Shown one piece after another: positions 24,514-33,807 of a stretch of 64,000 bases of DNA. The position numbers and the translations under genes were made by a program. The DNA comes from Dorea sp. D27 (GTDB taxonomy: Bacteria; Bacillota; Clostridia; Lachnospirales; Lachnospiraceae). Position 1 is the first letter of the stretch. Every line of letters starts with the position of its first letter. The notes under the pieces are model-generated. The model saw nothing but the letters and a program-made list of their open reading frames with translations. It ran no database searches and had not been told where the DNA came from. The stretch is taken from the NCBI RefSeq assembly GCF_001185345.1, contig NZ_KQ236744.1, positions 253,557-317,556 of the forward strand, in the 5' to 3' direction.

Positions 24514-25575
24514 TTATATGGTCCGTAAGTTACGTTTGAAAAAGTCGATGGTCGTCGGATGAACATAACTGCTGCCGATTTCCCGGAGAAGGACAACATT
24601 CAGGCGGCCGTTCAGGTTCTTCTTATCCAGTTCGATTACCTCCGTGAGTTCCCGGAGGGGTATCCCGCACTCATAGGGAAGACGGTACTGTTTCAGAAGC
24701 TCAAGGAGCCTTCCGGCATTGCCGGGAGCGGTCAGTCCCTGCTCTTCCGATAGCTTCGTTATCTGGTACATGCCTATGGCGACTGCTTCCCCATGACTTT
24801 CACGTCCATAATTGTAGTATTGCTCAATGGTATGTGCCAGCGTGTGGCCAAAGTTCAAGAGCATACGTTCACCGGTATCGAACTGATCATGCTCCACGAC
24901 GTTCCGCTTGATATCTACACAGCTGCTGATGATGGCAGGCAGCTCTTCTTTGAGATCTGCAAAAGAGCTGTGTGTCTCCAAGGTATGAAACAGGTCTGCA
25001 TCCCGGATGCAGCCATATTTGATAACCTCTCCCATGCCATCGTTGATAAATCGTTCATTCAGGGTATCCAGCACGAGCGGATCTATCAGCACGAGGGAAG
25101 GCTGGTAAAAGGCACCTGCAAGATTCTTGCCCTGCGGCAGATCAACAGCGACCTTTCCTCCCACAGAAGAGTCTACCTGTGCAAGCAGAGAGGTGGGAAG
25201 CTGTATGAGATTTACGCCTCTCAGGTATGTAGCGGCGGCGAATCCCGCAAGATCGCCTATGACCCCGCCTCCAAGGGCGATTATCAGATCGCTCCGGGTA
25301 AGCCTGGCATTCAGCAGGGCTGAATATACGGCAGGAAGCGTCTTGAACGCTTTGGTAGATTCACCGTGGGGCAGCACAAGCTCGTGACACTCAAAGCTGC
25401 CGGACAAGGATTTTTTTAAACGCGCTCCAAAGAGGGGATATACGTTATCATCTGAGATGATCATAACCCTTCTGCCGGAAAACACTTCCCCAATATAACC
25501 GGAAGCTCTGTCCAGTATATTATTTTCTATATATATTGGATAACTTTTATCACCAAGATTTACATTTAACTTCAT
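24514..25575 (-). CDS. aroB: 3-dehydroquinate synthase
   Basis: 353 residues, full length for AroB. It has the NAD-binding A-L-G-G-G-V-I-G-D-L-A-G-F, P-T-S-L-L-A-Q-V-D-S-S-V-G-G-K, and metal-ligand segments G-E-V-I-K-Y-G and N-F-G-H-T-L-A-H. It turns DAHP into 3-dehydroquinate, the second shikimate-pathway step. It follows aroF by 30 bases, so the first two steps of the pathway are made from one message. Confidence 0.95.
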   Translation of the reverse strand: MKLNVNLGDKSYPIYIENNILDRASGYIGEVFSGRRVMIISDDNVYPLFGARLKKSLSGSFECHELVLPHGESTKAFKTLPAVYSALLNARLTRSDLIIALGGGVIGDLAGFAAATYLRGVNLIQLPTSLLAQVDSSVGGKVAVDLPQGKNLAGAFYQPSLVLIDPLVLDTLNERFINDGMGEVIKYGCIRDADLFHTLETHSSFADLKEELPAIISSCVDIKRNVVEHDQFDTGERMLLNFGHTLAHTIEQYYNYGRESHGEAVAIGMYQITKLSEEQGLTAPGNAGRLLELLKQYRLPYECGIPLRELTEVIELDKKNLNGRLNVVLLREIGSSYVHPTTIDFFKRNLRTI

Positions 25576-25605
25576 ACATAACTCCGTAATCTTATAACGT
25601 TATAT

Positions 25606-26619
25606 TTATATGTTCTTTCCGATAACTTTGGCAATCTGGGTCACTTCTCTGAGAAGCTCGTCATACTTCTGCGGTTTCAGCGACTGGGCACCATCGCAGA
25701 GTGCGGACTCTGGGTCGTTGTGCACTTCCACCATCAGTCCGTCTGCTCCTGCTGCGATAGCTGCTTTCGCCATCGGCTCCACAAGCCACCACTTCCCGCC
25801 CGCATGGCTTGGGTCTACGACTACTGGAAGATGAGTGAGCTTGCGCAGCACAGGGATGCTCTGCAGATCAAGCGTGTTACGTGTATATGTCTCAAAAGTC
25901 CGGATGCCCCGTTCGCACAGGATGACATTTTCATTGCCGGACGCCATGATATACTCTGCGGACATGATCCATTCTTCATAAGTAGCGTTCAGACCGCGTT
26001 TCAACAGGATTGGACGGTCGAGCTGTCCAAGCTGCTTGAGCAGATCGAAGTTCTGCATATTGCGGGCGCCTATCTGGATCAAGTCGACTTTATCGTTAAA
26101 GATATCAAGGTGTTCCGGAGACATAAGTTCTGTCACGATCGGAAGCCCTGTAGCCTCTTTTGCCTCACATAGAATCCGGAGCCCGTCAAGTCCCATGCCC
26201 TGGAAGGAGTAAGGGCTCGTTCTCGGTTTGAACGCGCCGCCCCTTAAGAGGTTCGCTCCAGACTCCTTCGCTTTTGAGGCTATCTCCAGAACCTGTTCTT
26301 CAGACTCTACGGAACAGGGACCTGCAATCAGGGCAAGGTGTCCCTGACCGACCTTCACTCCCGACACATCCACGACGGAGTCCTCAGGGTGGAAAGCCCG
26401 GTTGGCCAGTTTATATGGTTCCTGGACGTGCATTACTTTATCCACGGAAGAATCTACTTCAAATAACTTGGCATCTATCTTCGTTGTGTCGCCGATACAC
26501 CCGATAATGGTCATTTCCTGTCCGACTACGATATGGGTGTCAAGACCTCTGCGCTTTACAAGATGTTCCACGCGTGATACATCTTCTTGTTTTGTGTTTG
26601 GTTTTAATACGATAATCAT
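25606..26619 (-). CDS. aroF: 3-deoxy-7-phosphoheptulonate (DAHP) synthase
   Basis: 337 residues. An N-terminal ferredoxin-like regulatory domain (about 1-70) precedes a KDO8P/DAHP-synthase TIM barrel with [23 protein letters not shown] and V-V-D-P-S-H-A-G-G. This is the class found in Thermotoga and many Firmicutes, where the N-terminal domain gives feedback control by aromatic amino acids. The enzyme condenses phosphoenolpyruvate with erythrose 4-phosphate. AGGAAATATT before ATG is its ribosome binding site. It is the promoter-proximal gene of the operon. Confidence 0.95.
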   Translation of the reverse strand: MIIVLKPNTKQEDVSRVEHLVKRRGLDTHIVVGQEMTIIGCIGDTTKIDAKLFEVDSSVDKVMHVQEPYKLANRAFHPEDSVVDVSGVKVGQGHLALIAGPCSVESEEQVLEIASKAKESGANLLRGGAFKPRTSPYSFQGMGLDGLRILCEAKEATGLPIVTELMSPEHLDIFNDKVDLIQIGARNMQNFDLLKQLGQLDRPILLKRGLNATYEEWIMSAEYIMASGNENVILCERGIRTFETYTRNTLDLQSIPVLRKLTHLPVVVDPSHAGGKWWLVEPMAKAAIAAGADGLMVEVHNDPESALCDGAQSLKPQKYDELLREVTQIAKVIGKNI

Positions 26620-26728
26620 AATATTTCCTCCGGCTTCTATAAATAATGCTTCTGCATCCGTATGTATATATACTGTGATATATTCGCACTGTAAAATTTT
26701 AGTTGTTTAAAGTGTGAAATCATGATTA

Positions 26729-26757
26729 ATACTATCGCATTCGTATAAAGATGTCAA
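26729..26757 (-). promoter_or_regulatory. Sigma-A promoter of the aroF operon
   Basis: On the minus strand TTGACA (26757-26752) and TAGTAT (26734-26729) are 17 bases apart. The leader of about 100 bases shows no clear T-box, attenuator peptide or terminator. Confidence 0.8.
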
Positions 26758-26833
26758 TATCTTTTTCAAATATTTTAAAAATAGCATGTGAAGTGTGATA
26801 CAATTGGCTTAAAGAGGAGACTGGAGGGATAAT

Positions 26834-27034
26834 ATGGACAGGGAGAAAGAGAGAAGGCTAGAAGCGTTTGAAACGATGTACGAGGCAGTGAGGACAGAAT
26901 ATGACAGGATTCTAAAGAGGATGGAGATTCTCAAAGGAGACGGAAGAAATAAATCGGCAGAGTATAAGGAACTACTCGGCAGGAAGATGACGTATGGACG
27001 AATCCTTGACTTGTACAAAATATATGACTTATAG
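26834..27034 (+). CDS. Small charged helical protein of unknown function
   Basis: 66 residues preceded by CTGGAGGG. The sequence is almost all charged helix (M-D-R-E-K-E-R-R-L-E-A-F ... R-I-L-K-R-M-E-I-L-K), with hydrophobic residues spaced as in a coiled coil, then G-D-G-R-N-K and a second helix. No domain recognised. It lies 18 bases upstream of a phosphopantetheinyl transferase gene in the same direction and is probably co-transcribed with it. The good ribosome binding site and position support a real gene. Confidence 0.75.
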   Translation: MDREKERRLEAFETMYEAVRTEYDRILKRMEILKGDGRNKSAEYKELLGRKMTYGRILDLYKIYDL

Positions 27035-27052
27035 AAAGAGGCTGTGTGACAG

Positions 27053-27733
27053 ATGATCAGGACATATCTTGCAGATATTACGCCGCTGCTGGAACCAGAA
27101 GCATATGAACATTGCTGTGGACTTGTGCCTGAGTGGCGAAGGAATAAGGCGGAACGGATAAAGCATAAGAAGAATAAGGCGCAGAGCATCGGAGCCTGGC
27201 TCTTGCTTGAGACAGCCAGAAGGGAGACTGGCGCTGATGCGTCACATGTCTACAATCTGTCTCATTCTGGGCGATACGTTTTGTGTGTGCTCAGCGATAC
27301 GTCCGGTGCTGTCCGGGCCGGATGTGACATAGAGATGGTGAAAGAGGCAAGAATGGGTGTGGCACGCCGTTTTTTCTTAAAAAGTGAATATGAGAAGCTT
27401 CTGGAAGCTGAGGACAGGCCGGAGCTGTTCTATCGTTTCTGGGTGCTCAAAGAGAGCTTCATGAAAGCGACGAGGCTGGGAATGAAGCTCGGCATGGACC
27501 AGTTCGAGGTTGGGTTCGACAAAGACGACAGGCCGGTGCTTCTAAGCCAGCCGAATGCATATCAGGAGAAGTTCTGGTATAAGGAATATAATATAGAAGG
27601 AATTGACGCAAAGATTGCAGTCTGTACGACAGAGGAAGAGATTGCAGAGGTAGTGGAGATTGTTGATTTGACGCGCAGGCTGCCAGAGAGAGGGGATGTA
27701 GATGAAACAGCTGAAGACGAGGTGGACGGATAA
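27053..27733 (+). CDS. 4'-phosphopantetheinyl transferase, Sfp type
   Basis: 226 residues. The Mg2+-binding residues Asp92 and Glu94 (C-D-I-E) and the W-V-L-K-E-S motif (Trp130, Lys133, Glu134) define the Sfp superfamily, followed by K-A-T-R-L-G-M. It would move phosphopantetheine from CoA to a carrier protein, either the fatty-acid ACP or a carrier elsewhere. No polyketide or peptide synthetase is in the window. The last 32 bases overlap the next gene, a glycosidase, an unusual partner. Confidence 0.9.
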   Translation: MIRTYLADITPLLEPEAYEHCCGLVPEWRRNKAERIKHKKNKAQSIGAWLLLETARRETGADASHVYNLSHSGRYVLCVLSDTSGAVRAGCDIEMVKEARMGVARRFFLKSEYEKLLEAEDRPELFYRFWVLKESFMKATRLGMKLGMDQFEVGFDKDDRPVLLSQPNAYQEKFWYKEYNIEGIDAKIAVCTTEEEIAEVVEIVDLTRRLPERGDVDETAEDEVDG

Positions 27734-29450
27734 GGTTGACAGAGACAACGTGCTTGCAGCGTACCCAAGACCATCGCTTAGAAGAAAGAGCTATGTGAAT
27801 CTGAATGGAGTGTGGAATTATGCATTTACCGATGACAGAAAAAGACCGGAGGCATTCCAGGGACAGATACTGGTACCCTTTTCGCCGGAATCTGTGCTGT
27901 CCGGTGTCGGACGGCAGCTGCAGCCGGGAGAATATCTGTGGTATAGCAGAGCGCTGCCTGCCGGGGTGAAGAGGGAAACCGGCAAAAGGTGGATACTGCA
28001 TATCGGTGCGGCGGACCAGTGTGCGGCAGTCTCAGTGAACGGCCTGCCTGCAGGCAGGAATGTGGGCGGCTATCTTCCGTTCTCGGCAGATGTGACGGAT
28101 ATGCTTCGTGACACGGATAATGAGCTGACCGTGCGGATACAAGATTATAGTGACCGTGCCTATCTGGCAAGGGGGAAACAGAAGCTGGACCGGGGCGGCA
28201 TGTTTTATACGGCACAGAGCGGTATCTGGCAGACCGTGTGGATTGAGCAGGTGCCTGAGCATTACATAAGCAGTCTGAAGATTACGCCGTGGTATGACAA
28301 AGCGGAAGCAGAGGTGCTCGTCAGAACCCGGCGGGAGAGCGGGGTATCTGTCACCGTCAGCTCTGATGAGGGGCAGGGCTTTACAGTGGAAGGCTGGACG
28401 AACCGTCCCATCCGCATACCAATCAAGGATGTACACAGCTGGAGCCCGGAGGACCCGTATCTGTACAAGATTCATATATGTATGGGGGAGGATGAGGTTG
28501 ACAGCTACTTTGCCATGCGTAAAATATCGGCGGAAAAGGACAGGAATGGTATTGTGCGCCTGTTCTTAAACAACCGCCCTTATTTCCAGAAAGGGGTGCT
28601 GGATCAGGGCTACTGGCCGGACGGATTGTATACGGCGCCGACGGATGAGGCCATGATATTTGATATCATGGAGATGAAGCGCCTTGGATTCAATATGCTG
28701 AGAAAGCATGTCAAGATAGAGCCTGAAAGATGGTATTACCACTGTGACAGGCTTGGCATGCTCGTATGGCAGGACATGGTGTGCGGAGGAGAGCCGTACC
28801 GGCACTCTTATGTCACCTATGCGGCCACGGTCATGGAACTGCTCCATATAAGGCCAAAAGACCGGTATTACCGACTGCTTGGAAGACGGGATGAAAAGAG
28901 CAGATCGAGGTTCATACAGGAAATGAAGGAGACGATCCACGCACTTTATAACCACCCTTCCGTAGTTGTCTGGGTTATCTTTAATGAAGGATGGGGGCAG
29001 TTCGATGCCAACGCGGTGACAGCAATTGCGCGACGGGAAGATCCGACACGGCTTCTGGATCAGGCGAGCGGATGGTTTGACCAGGGCGGCGGGGACTTCA
29101 GAAGCGTACATAACTACTTCTTCCCATTGAAAGTACGGCCCGGGAAAAGGGTGTATGCGCTTACGGAATTTGGAGGTTACTGCTGGAAGGCAGAGGGACA
29201 CAGCATGTATCCCGGCCTGTACGGATACCGGATCTACGGCAGCAGGGAAGAGCTGGGAAAAGGATATGCCGCGCTTATGACGCGGGGAGTAGAGCCCCTT
29301 GTGGAAAAGGGGCTGTCAGCGTCCATATATACACAGCTGTCGGATGTAGAGGAGGAGGTGAACGGAATCTATACGTATGACAGAGAAGTGCTGAAGATAG
29401 ATGAGAATATAATAAGAAAATGTAATGACAGGCTCGTCTTAAACGGATGA
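27702..29450 (+). CDS. Glycoside hydrolase family 2 protein (beta-galactosidase/glucuronidase-like)
   Basis: 582 residues with the GH2 plan: N-terminal jelly roll (W-Y-S-R at about 86-89), immunoglobulin-like middle, and TIM barrel. The acid/base is Glu429 in F-N-E-G-W-G and the nucleophile Glu489 in L-T-E-F-G-G. The short size lacks the extra C-terminal domains of LacZ. There is no signal peptide, so it is probably cytoplasmic and acts on small imported glycosides; the sugar cannot be told. ATG 27702 has AGAGAGGGG upstream and lies inside the PPTase gene. Confidence 0.92.
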   Translation: MKQLKTRWTDKVDRDNVLAAYPRPSLRRKSYVNLNGVWNYAFTDDRKRPEAFQGQILVPFSPESVLSGVGRQLQPGEYLWYSRALPAGVKRETGKRWILHIGAADQCAAVSVNGLPAGRNVGGYLPFSADVTDMLRDTDNELTVRIQDYSDRAYLARGKQKLDRGGMFYTAQSGIWQTVWIEQVPEHYISSLKITPWYDKAEAEVLVRTRRESGVSVTVSSDEGQGFTVEGWTNRPIRIPIKDVHSWSPEDPYLYKIHICMGEDEVDSYFAMRKISAEKDRNGIVRLFLNNRPYFQKGVLDQGYWPDGLYTAPTDEAMIFDIMEMKRLGFNMLRKHVKIEPERWYYHCDRLGMLVWQDMVCGGEPYRHSYVTYAATVMELLHIRPKDRYYRLLGRRDEKSRSRFIQEMKETIHALYNHPSVVVWVIFNEGWGQFDANAVTAIARREDPTRLLDQASGWFDQGGGDFRSVHNYFFPLKVRPGKRVYALTEFGGYCWKAEGHSMYPGLYGYRIYGSREELGKGYAALMTRGVEPLVEKGLSASIYTQLSDVEEEVNGIYTYDREVLKIDENIIRKCNDRLVLNG

Positions 29451-29470
29451 GAAAAGGGGACATCATACAG

Positions 29471-29499
29471 TTGACGTGTTTTCACCAATTTGTTAGAAT
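29471..29499 (+). promoter_or_regulatory. Sigma-A promoter before the HTH/dGTPase genes
   Basis: TTGACG (29471-29476) and TAGAAT (29494-29499) are 17 bases apart. The leader to 29607 is about 100 bases and shows no evident terminator. Confidence 0.75.
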
Positions 29500-29606
29500 G
29501 AAAAAGGGAAAAGCATAGGTTTATGAAGAAACATATGAGTTTACATACAAACGATAAGACCTATTAGGAGAGTATATTTTTACAAATTAAATAAGGAGGA
29601 CAAGTC

Positions 29607-30614
29607 ATGCTGGATCTAACATTTGGGGAGCAAGTCAAAATAATCTTAAGTCGTAAGGGAATGACGATCAAGGAACTCGCAGAAACTATTGAGGAACGCA
29701 CGGGCAAGAAGATGTCACGCCAGAATCTGACGCAGAGGCTGGGACGAGATAATTTTCAGGAACAGGATATGCGTATGATAGCAGATATATTAGAGTGCCC
29801 GTTTACGCTTAGCATCCTTGAAGATAAAGACAGTCTGGAAAAGACCTCTAACTATAAAAATGAAGAAAAGAAAACGACTTCTCAACAGAAGCCGGAAGCC
29901 AGGGGGGACGAAGAGAAGGAAGACAAGCCTGCGGCAACTGAGCGGGATATTACAATCGGGGAACTTGTAGAGATACATGAGGAACTGGATGCCTTGATTG
30001 AAGAAGAGACGGGAGAGCTGCCGCCACTGGATACTCCGGTGGAGGAGCTGCTGGAAGAGGTGGCCGCCCTGGAGGCAGAAGGCAGTGAAAGAAGCGGTGG
30101 GGATAGGCCGGACAGGATACATGAGCAGGAGGATAAGAAATCTCACGGCTGGATATCATATCTGCAGAGGCGCAGGAAGAAGCCGGAGCAGTATGCCGCA
30201 GGAGAACGGGAATCTGAAGGTGGGGAGGATGCCCACGATGTGAGTGAAATATTCCCAGAGCAGGAGGACGCGTACGAGGAGGACGTGCCTGAGGCAGAGA
30301 CGGAGCAGATGGAAGAGATGGATGCATCTTACGTTGACTACGATGGCGAGGAGGCCATGGATGAGATGTATGTAGAGCCCGAGGTGGAATATGACGACGA
30401 AGACCGGGTAAATGGCGACGTGAACCCGTACACGGGGCGGGAGTATGAGACGAACAGCGTACGGATGCACCCGAACAGGATTGGCTATGTGCAGGTGTAT
30501 GACCGGGAAGACCACGCGTGGACAGATATGACGGAATGGGCGTTCCTCGGCTATCAGGAGCGCAAGAAAGCGCTGCTCGGCAAGGACTATGAGCCGCCAA
30601 TCTATCTTGACTGA
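29607..30614 (+). CDS. Helix-turn-helix protein with long acidic linker and conserved-looking C-terminus
   Basis: 335 residues after AAGGAGGAC. Residues 1-75 resemble an XRE-type helix-turn-helix (M-T-I-K-E-L-A-E-T-I then N-L-T-Q-R-L). A low-complexity region of about 170 residues, rich in Glu and Asp, follows. The last 90 residues are more ordered: V-N-P-Y-T-G-R-E-Y-E, then R-I-G-Y-V-Q-V-Y-D-R and W-A-F-L-G-Y-Q-E-R. I do not recognise the C-terminal part. DNA binding is likely from the N-terminus, but the target is unknown. It lies 21 bases before the dGTPase gene. Confidence 0.8.
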   Translation: MLDLTFGEQVKIILSRKGMTIKELAETIEERTGKKMSRQNLTQRLGRDNFQEQDMRMIADILECPFTLSILEDKDSLEKTSNYKNEEKKTTSQQKPEARGDEEKEDKPAATERDITIGELVEIHEELDALIEEETGELPPLDTPVEELLEEVAALEAEGSERSGGDRPDRIHEQEDKKSHGWISYLQRRRKKPEQYAAGERESEGGEDAHDVSEIFPEQEDAYEEDVPEAETEQMEEMDASYVDYDGEEAMDEMYVEPEVEYDDEDRVNGDVNPYTGREYETNSVRMHPNRIGYVQVYDREDHAWTDMTEWAFLGYQERKKALLGKDYEPPIYLD

Positions 30615-30635
30615 CGTAAGGAAACGGAAAGGGAA

Positions 30636-32069
30636 GTGTGGAAGACAGTGAACTGGGAACAGCTGTTATCAACAAAAAGAAGCCGCGGAGCTTCGAATAA
30701 ATATACGAAGTCTACAGACTTGAGAAGTGAATTTGAGAAGGACTATCACCGGATTATCGGCAGTGCCTCTTTCCGCCGGCTGCAGGACAAGACGCAGGTA
30801 TTTCCGCTGGATAAGAGTGACTTTATCCGTACGCGGCTCACGCATTCTCTGGAGGTGTCGTCGCTTGCGAAGTCGCTCGGACAGAATATCGGAGAAAATA
30901 TACTCGTAAATAAGAAAGATTCAGGCTTCACGGCCGGTATGAAGGAGGATATATGCAATATCCTCCAGTGCGCGGGGCTCATTCATGATATAGGGAATCC
31001 GCCTTTCGGCCATTTTGGCGAGACTGCGATACGGGAATGGTTTGAGCGCAGACTCCCTGTGCTTGCGTACAACGGCCAGCCGATAGAAGAGGTGCTGACG
31101 CCGCAGATGCGGCAGGATTTTTATAATTTCGAGGGGAACGCACAGGCGCTCCGCCTCGTGACGAAGCTACATTTTCTCGTCGATGAGCAGGGAATGAACC
31201 TGACGTATGCACTGCTTAATACGATTGTGAAATACCCGGTTTCCTCTGTCGGCATCCATAAAAGCTCGGGCAACATCAAGGATAAGAAGATGGGGTATTA
31301 TTTTGCGGACGAGGATATGTATGAAGAGATTGCGGCGCAGACGGGGACGAACGGCCTGAGGCATCCGCTCACATTTATTCTTGAAGCGGCGGATGATATC
31401 GCGTACAAGACCGCGGATATTGAAGATGCGTTTGTCAAGGGCTTTATCACGTATCATGAGCTTCTTGAGGAACTTAAGGAGCTGGAGGAGCGCTGTACGG
31501 ACGCGGCACAGCCTGCATTTAAGCCGGCCGGCAAGCTGGAGGGATTATACCGCAGAGGGAAGGAAAAGCATGTGAAGGATCCGGAGGAATACGCAATCAA
31601 GAACTGGATCGTTCGCGTGCAGGGAGTCCTCATCAGCTGCGCAACGTGCGGGTTCACTTCTAATTATGAAGCGATTATGGATGGCAGCTATACACATGAT
31701 TTGTTCCACGAGACTTTTGCAGAAAAGCTGATGGATCTGCTCGGTGATATGGCGTTCAGGAACGTATTCACTTCAGAGGCCATCTATAGGATGGAGGTGG
31801 CCGAAGCCGCCATGATTGATTTCCTGATGGAAAAGTTCGTAACGGCGGTAATCCACTATGACGTTCCCGGGCGGGACCTGAATTCTATAGATATGCGTAT
31901 GGTATCGTTCATCTCGAGCAATTATAAGAATGCGTACCATTATCACGCGGAAGGAAAGTCTGATGTCGAGAGGCTGTATCTGCGCCTTCTGCTCGTAACA
32001 GACTATATATGCGGAATGACGGACAGTTATGCAAAGAGACTTTATCAGGAACTGAAAGCGATTATTTAA
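30636..32069 (+). CDS. dgt: Deoxyguanosinetriphosphate triphosphohydrolase family protein
   Basis: 477 residues with an HD domain: F-R-R-L-Q-D-K-T-Q-V-F near the start, R-L-T-H-S-L-E-V, the metal pair His117-Asp118 (I-H-D-I-G-N-P-P-F-G-H) and a later A-A-D-D-I-A-Y. The family hydrolyses dGTP or other dNTPs to the nucleoside and triphosphate. The start is a GTG; GTG 30648, giving V-N-W-E-Q-L-L, is a good alternative because relatives begin near there. The gene sits between two proteins with acidic linkers. Confidence 0.92.
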   Translation: MWKTVNWEQLLSTKRSRGASNKYTKSTDLRSEFEKDYHRIIGSASFRRLQDKTQVFPLDKSDFIRTRLTHSLEVSSLAKSLGQNIGENILVNKKDSGFTAGMKEDICNILQCAGLIHDIGNPPFGHFGETAIREWFERRLPVLAYNGQPIEEVLTPQMRQDFYNFEGNAQALRLVTKLHFLVDEQGMNLTYALLNTIVKYPVSSVGIHKSSGNIKDKKMGYYFADEDMYEEIAAQTGTNGLRHPLTFILEAADDIAYKTADIEDAFVKGFITYHELLEELKELEERCTDAAQPAFKPAGKLEGLYRRGKEKHVKDPEEYAIKNWIVRVQGVLISCATCGFTSNYEAIMDGSYTHDLFHETFAEKLMDLLGDMAFRNVFTSEAIYRMEVAEAAMIDFLMEKFVTAVIHYDVPGRDLNSIDMRMVSFISSNYKNAYHYHAEGKSDVERLYLRLLLVTDYICGMTDSYAKRLYQELKAII

Positions 32070-32073
32070 CATG

Positions 32074-32127
32074 TTTTACTTCCATTCGGAATAGATTGTG
32101 ATAAATGAACTACGAATGGAAGTGAAA
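32074..32127 (+). promoter_or_regulatory. Inverted repeat covering the ribosome binding site of the next gene
   Basis: TTTTACTTCCATTCG (32074-32088) and CGAATGGAAGTGAAA (32113-32127) pair over 15 positions with one G-T. The right arm contains the Shine-Dalgarno-like GGAAGTG and touches the ATG at 32127. There is no T run. The structure could hide the start of the gene or limit readthrough from dgt. Confidence 0.6.
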
Positions 32128-33212
32128 TGTTGAAACGTTTTATACGCTATCTGTATGAATACGAGAGTGGAAGAAGAATGCGGAACGTTGGTTTCGTGAA
32201 AGTGGACCAAAGCGACGACGAATGCATCGTACATATACACGGAAAAGGTCTTCGGCTTGAAGGAGAAAAAGAGCTGACCATATATCTCTTCTATGAGAAA
32301 GAGAAAGAATGTATCGGATTGCCGCAGGGAACGGTGGAAAATGTGAATCCTGCGGTGAACTATCAGCTGCGGTATACGAAGGAGGATGTCGGCGAGCCAT
32401 GTAATTATGACCTGATAGAGGGTATCATCATGGAGAACAGCTCGCACCGAAAATACGCCGCGGTGTGGGATGACATGCCTGTGAATGTAAATGAGATGCG
32501 CCTGTGGACTCCCGCAGACCTGTCGCAGGGGACGGAGCCGGAAGAAATGACGGAAATACCGGAAGAGCCGGATGTGCCGGATATTGAGAACGATAGGTCA
32601 GCACCGGTGCAGGAGGAAGAAGAGCCGGCCGGCGGGATGCCTGAGGAGGCAGAACGCAGGGAAGCAGCCGGTACCTTTCCCGGAGAGGAAGCAGCCGTCT
32701 CAGAGATGGAGGCCGCTGAAGAGGAGGAGGACGCAGAATACGGCAGCATTGAAGATCCGGAGGCTGCGGCAGAATCCACCGGAACGTTACAGATGGAGGC
32801 ACTGGAAGAAACGGAAGTGAGAGAGACAGAATGCTGGACCAGTACAGACTGCAGCCCGTGCAGGGCGGCAGAACCCGTCAGGCCGGAACCGGACTGTCAG
32901 AAACAGAGCAAAAAATGTACAAAGATACAGCGGCAGGATATCGTGAATCTGCCACGCTGCGAATGGAGACTCTCCAATAACAGCTTCCTGCTCCACGGAT
33001 ACTACAATTACCATCACCTCGTCATCATAGAGGAAGACGGGAACATATGGCTCGGAGTTCCGGGCATCTACCATCCGAAAGAAGCGAAAGCCGCCGAGGC
33101 TTTCGGTTTTCCGCAGTTTATAAAAGCAGAAAAGCTGAATGTAGACCTAAGTGAAGATGAGAGAAATGACGGGGAAGAATTTGGCTACTGGTGCCGTCAT
33201 ATAAGACGATAA
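32127..33212 (+). CDS. Two-domain protein with acidic linker (DUF6128-like), function unknown
   Basis: 361 residues. The N-terminal domain (about 1-130) is beta-rich with Y-E-S-G-R-R-M-R-N-V-G-F and V-N-P-A-V-N-Y. A Glu/Ala/Pro-rich linker of about 130 residues follows. The C-terminal domain begins with L-P-R-C-E-W-R-L and has L-L-H-G-Y-Y-N-Y-H-H-L and G-V-P-G-I-Y-H-P, ending F-G-Y-W-C-R. From memory this resembles DUF6128 proteins of Lachnospiraceae; I cannot confirm it. No signal peptide or membrane segment. The organisation, domain-acidic linker-domain, echoes the protein at 29607. Confidence 0.75.
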   Translation: MLKRFIRYLYEYESGRRMRNVGFVKVDQSDDECIVHIHGKGLRLEGEKELTIYLFYEKEKECIGLPQGTVENVNPAVNYQLRYTKEDVGEPCNYDLIEGIIMENSSHRKYAAVWDDMPVNVNEMRLWTPADLSQGTEPEEMTEIPEEPDVPDIENDRSAPVQEEEEPAGGMPEEAERREAAGTFPGEEAAVSEMEAAEEEEDAEYGSIEDPEAAAESTGTLQMEALEETEVRETECWTSTDCSPCRAAEPVRPEPDCQKQSKKCTKIQRQDIVNLPRCEWRLSNNSFLLHGYYNYHHLVIIEEDGNIWLGVPGIYHPKEAKAAEAFGFPQFIKAEKLNVDLSEDERNDGEEFGYWCRHIRR

Positions 33213-33214
33213 AA

Positions 33215-33290
33215 GTTAAGTTGGGGACGTAGTAAACTTCAAAAGGGTTACGTCCCCAATTGACATACGACCTGTACCTAAATGAGGAAA
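33215..33290. repeat. REP-like dispersed palindromic element, copy 1
   Basis: TTGGGGACGTA (33221-33231) and TACGTCCCCAA (33249-33259) form a perfect 11-bp stem, followed by GACCTGTACCTAAATG (33269-33284). The reverse complement matches 41177-41238 at 49 of 62 positions without gaps, by hand count. The stem may also end transcription of the gene before it. Confidence 0.8.
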
Positions 33291-33303
33291 GGGGTGTACC
33301 CAA

Positions 33304-33780
33304 ATGGACAGTATAGACGAAAAGTTTATGAGGGAGGCCATCAGACAGGCGGGAAAGGCGTATGCCCTGAACGAGACGCCTATCGGCTGTGTAATCGTAT
33401 ATGAAGGAAAGATTATCGGCCGCGGCTATAACCGGAGGAATACAGATAAGAATACGCTGGCCCATGCGGAGATTACGGCAATCCGCAAAGCGAGCAGGAA
33501 GATGGGAGACTGGCGGCTGGAGGGATGTACGCTGTATGTGACACTGGAGCCGTGCCCCATGTGTGCAGGAGCGATTGTCCAGTCCAGGATGGACAGGGTT
33601 GTAGTCGGCTGTATGAATCCGAAGGCAGGGTGTGCGGGTTCCGTTCTGAATGTATTGCAGACAGAAGGGTTCAACCATCAGACAGAGCTTACGACCGGTG
33701 TGTGCCAGGAGGAGTGCAGCGGCATGATGAAGACGTTTTTTAAGGAACTCAGACAAGCTAAGAAGAAAAAAGTGAATTAA
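33304..33780 (+). CDS. tadA: tRNA adenosine(34) deaminase
   Basis: 158 residues, typical for TadA. The zinc site is His54 with the proton shuttle Glu56 (A-H-A-E) and Cys84/Cys87 (P-C-P-M-C). It converts A34 to inosine in tRNA-Arg(ACG). GAGGAAAGGGG lies about nine bases before ATG. The upstream spacer is filled by a REP-like palindrome, and a terminator follows. Confidence 0.94.
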   Translation: MDSIDEKFMREAIRQAGKAYALNETPIGCVIVYEGKIIGRGYNRRNTDKNTLAHAEITAIRKASRKMGDWRLEGCTLYVTLEPCPMCAGAIVQSRMDRVVVGCMNPKAGCAGSVLNVLQTEGFNHQTELTTGVCQEECSGMMKTFFKELRQAKKKKVN

Positions 33781-33807
33781 TTACGTAAGCTGACATGGCA
33801 GCACACA

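Noticed and set aside
26620..26728. aroF leader as a T-box or peptide attenuator
   Set aside because: No T-box sequence, no run of aromatic codons in a small frame, and no terminator/antiterminator pair was seen.
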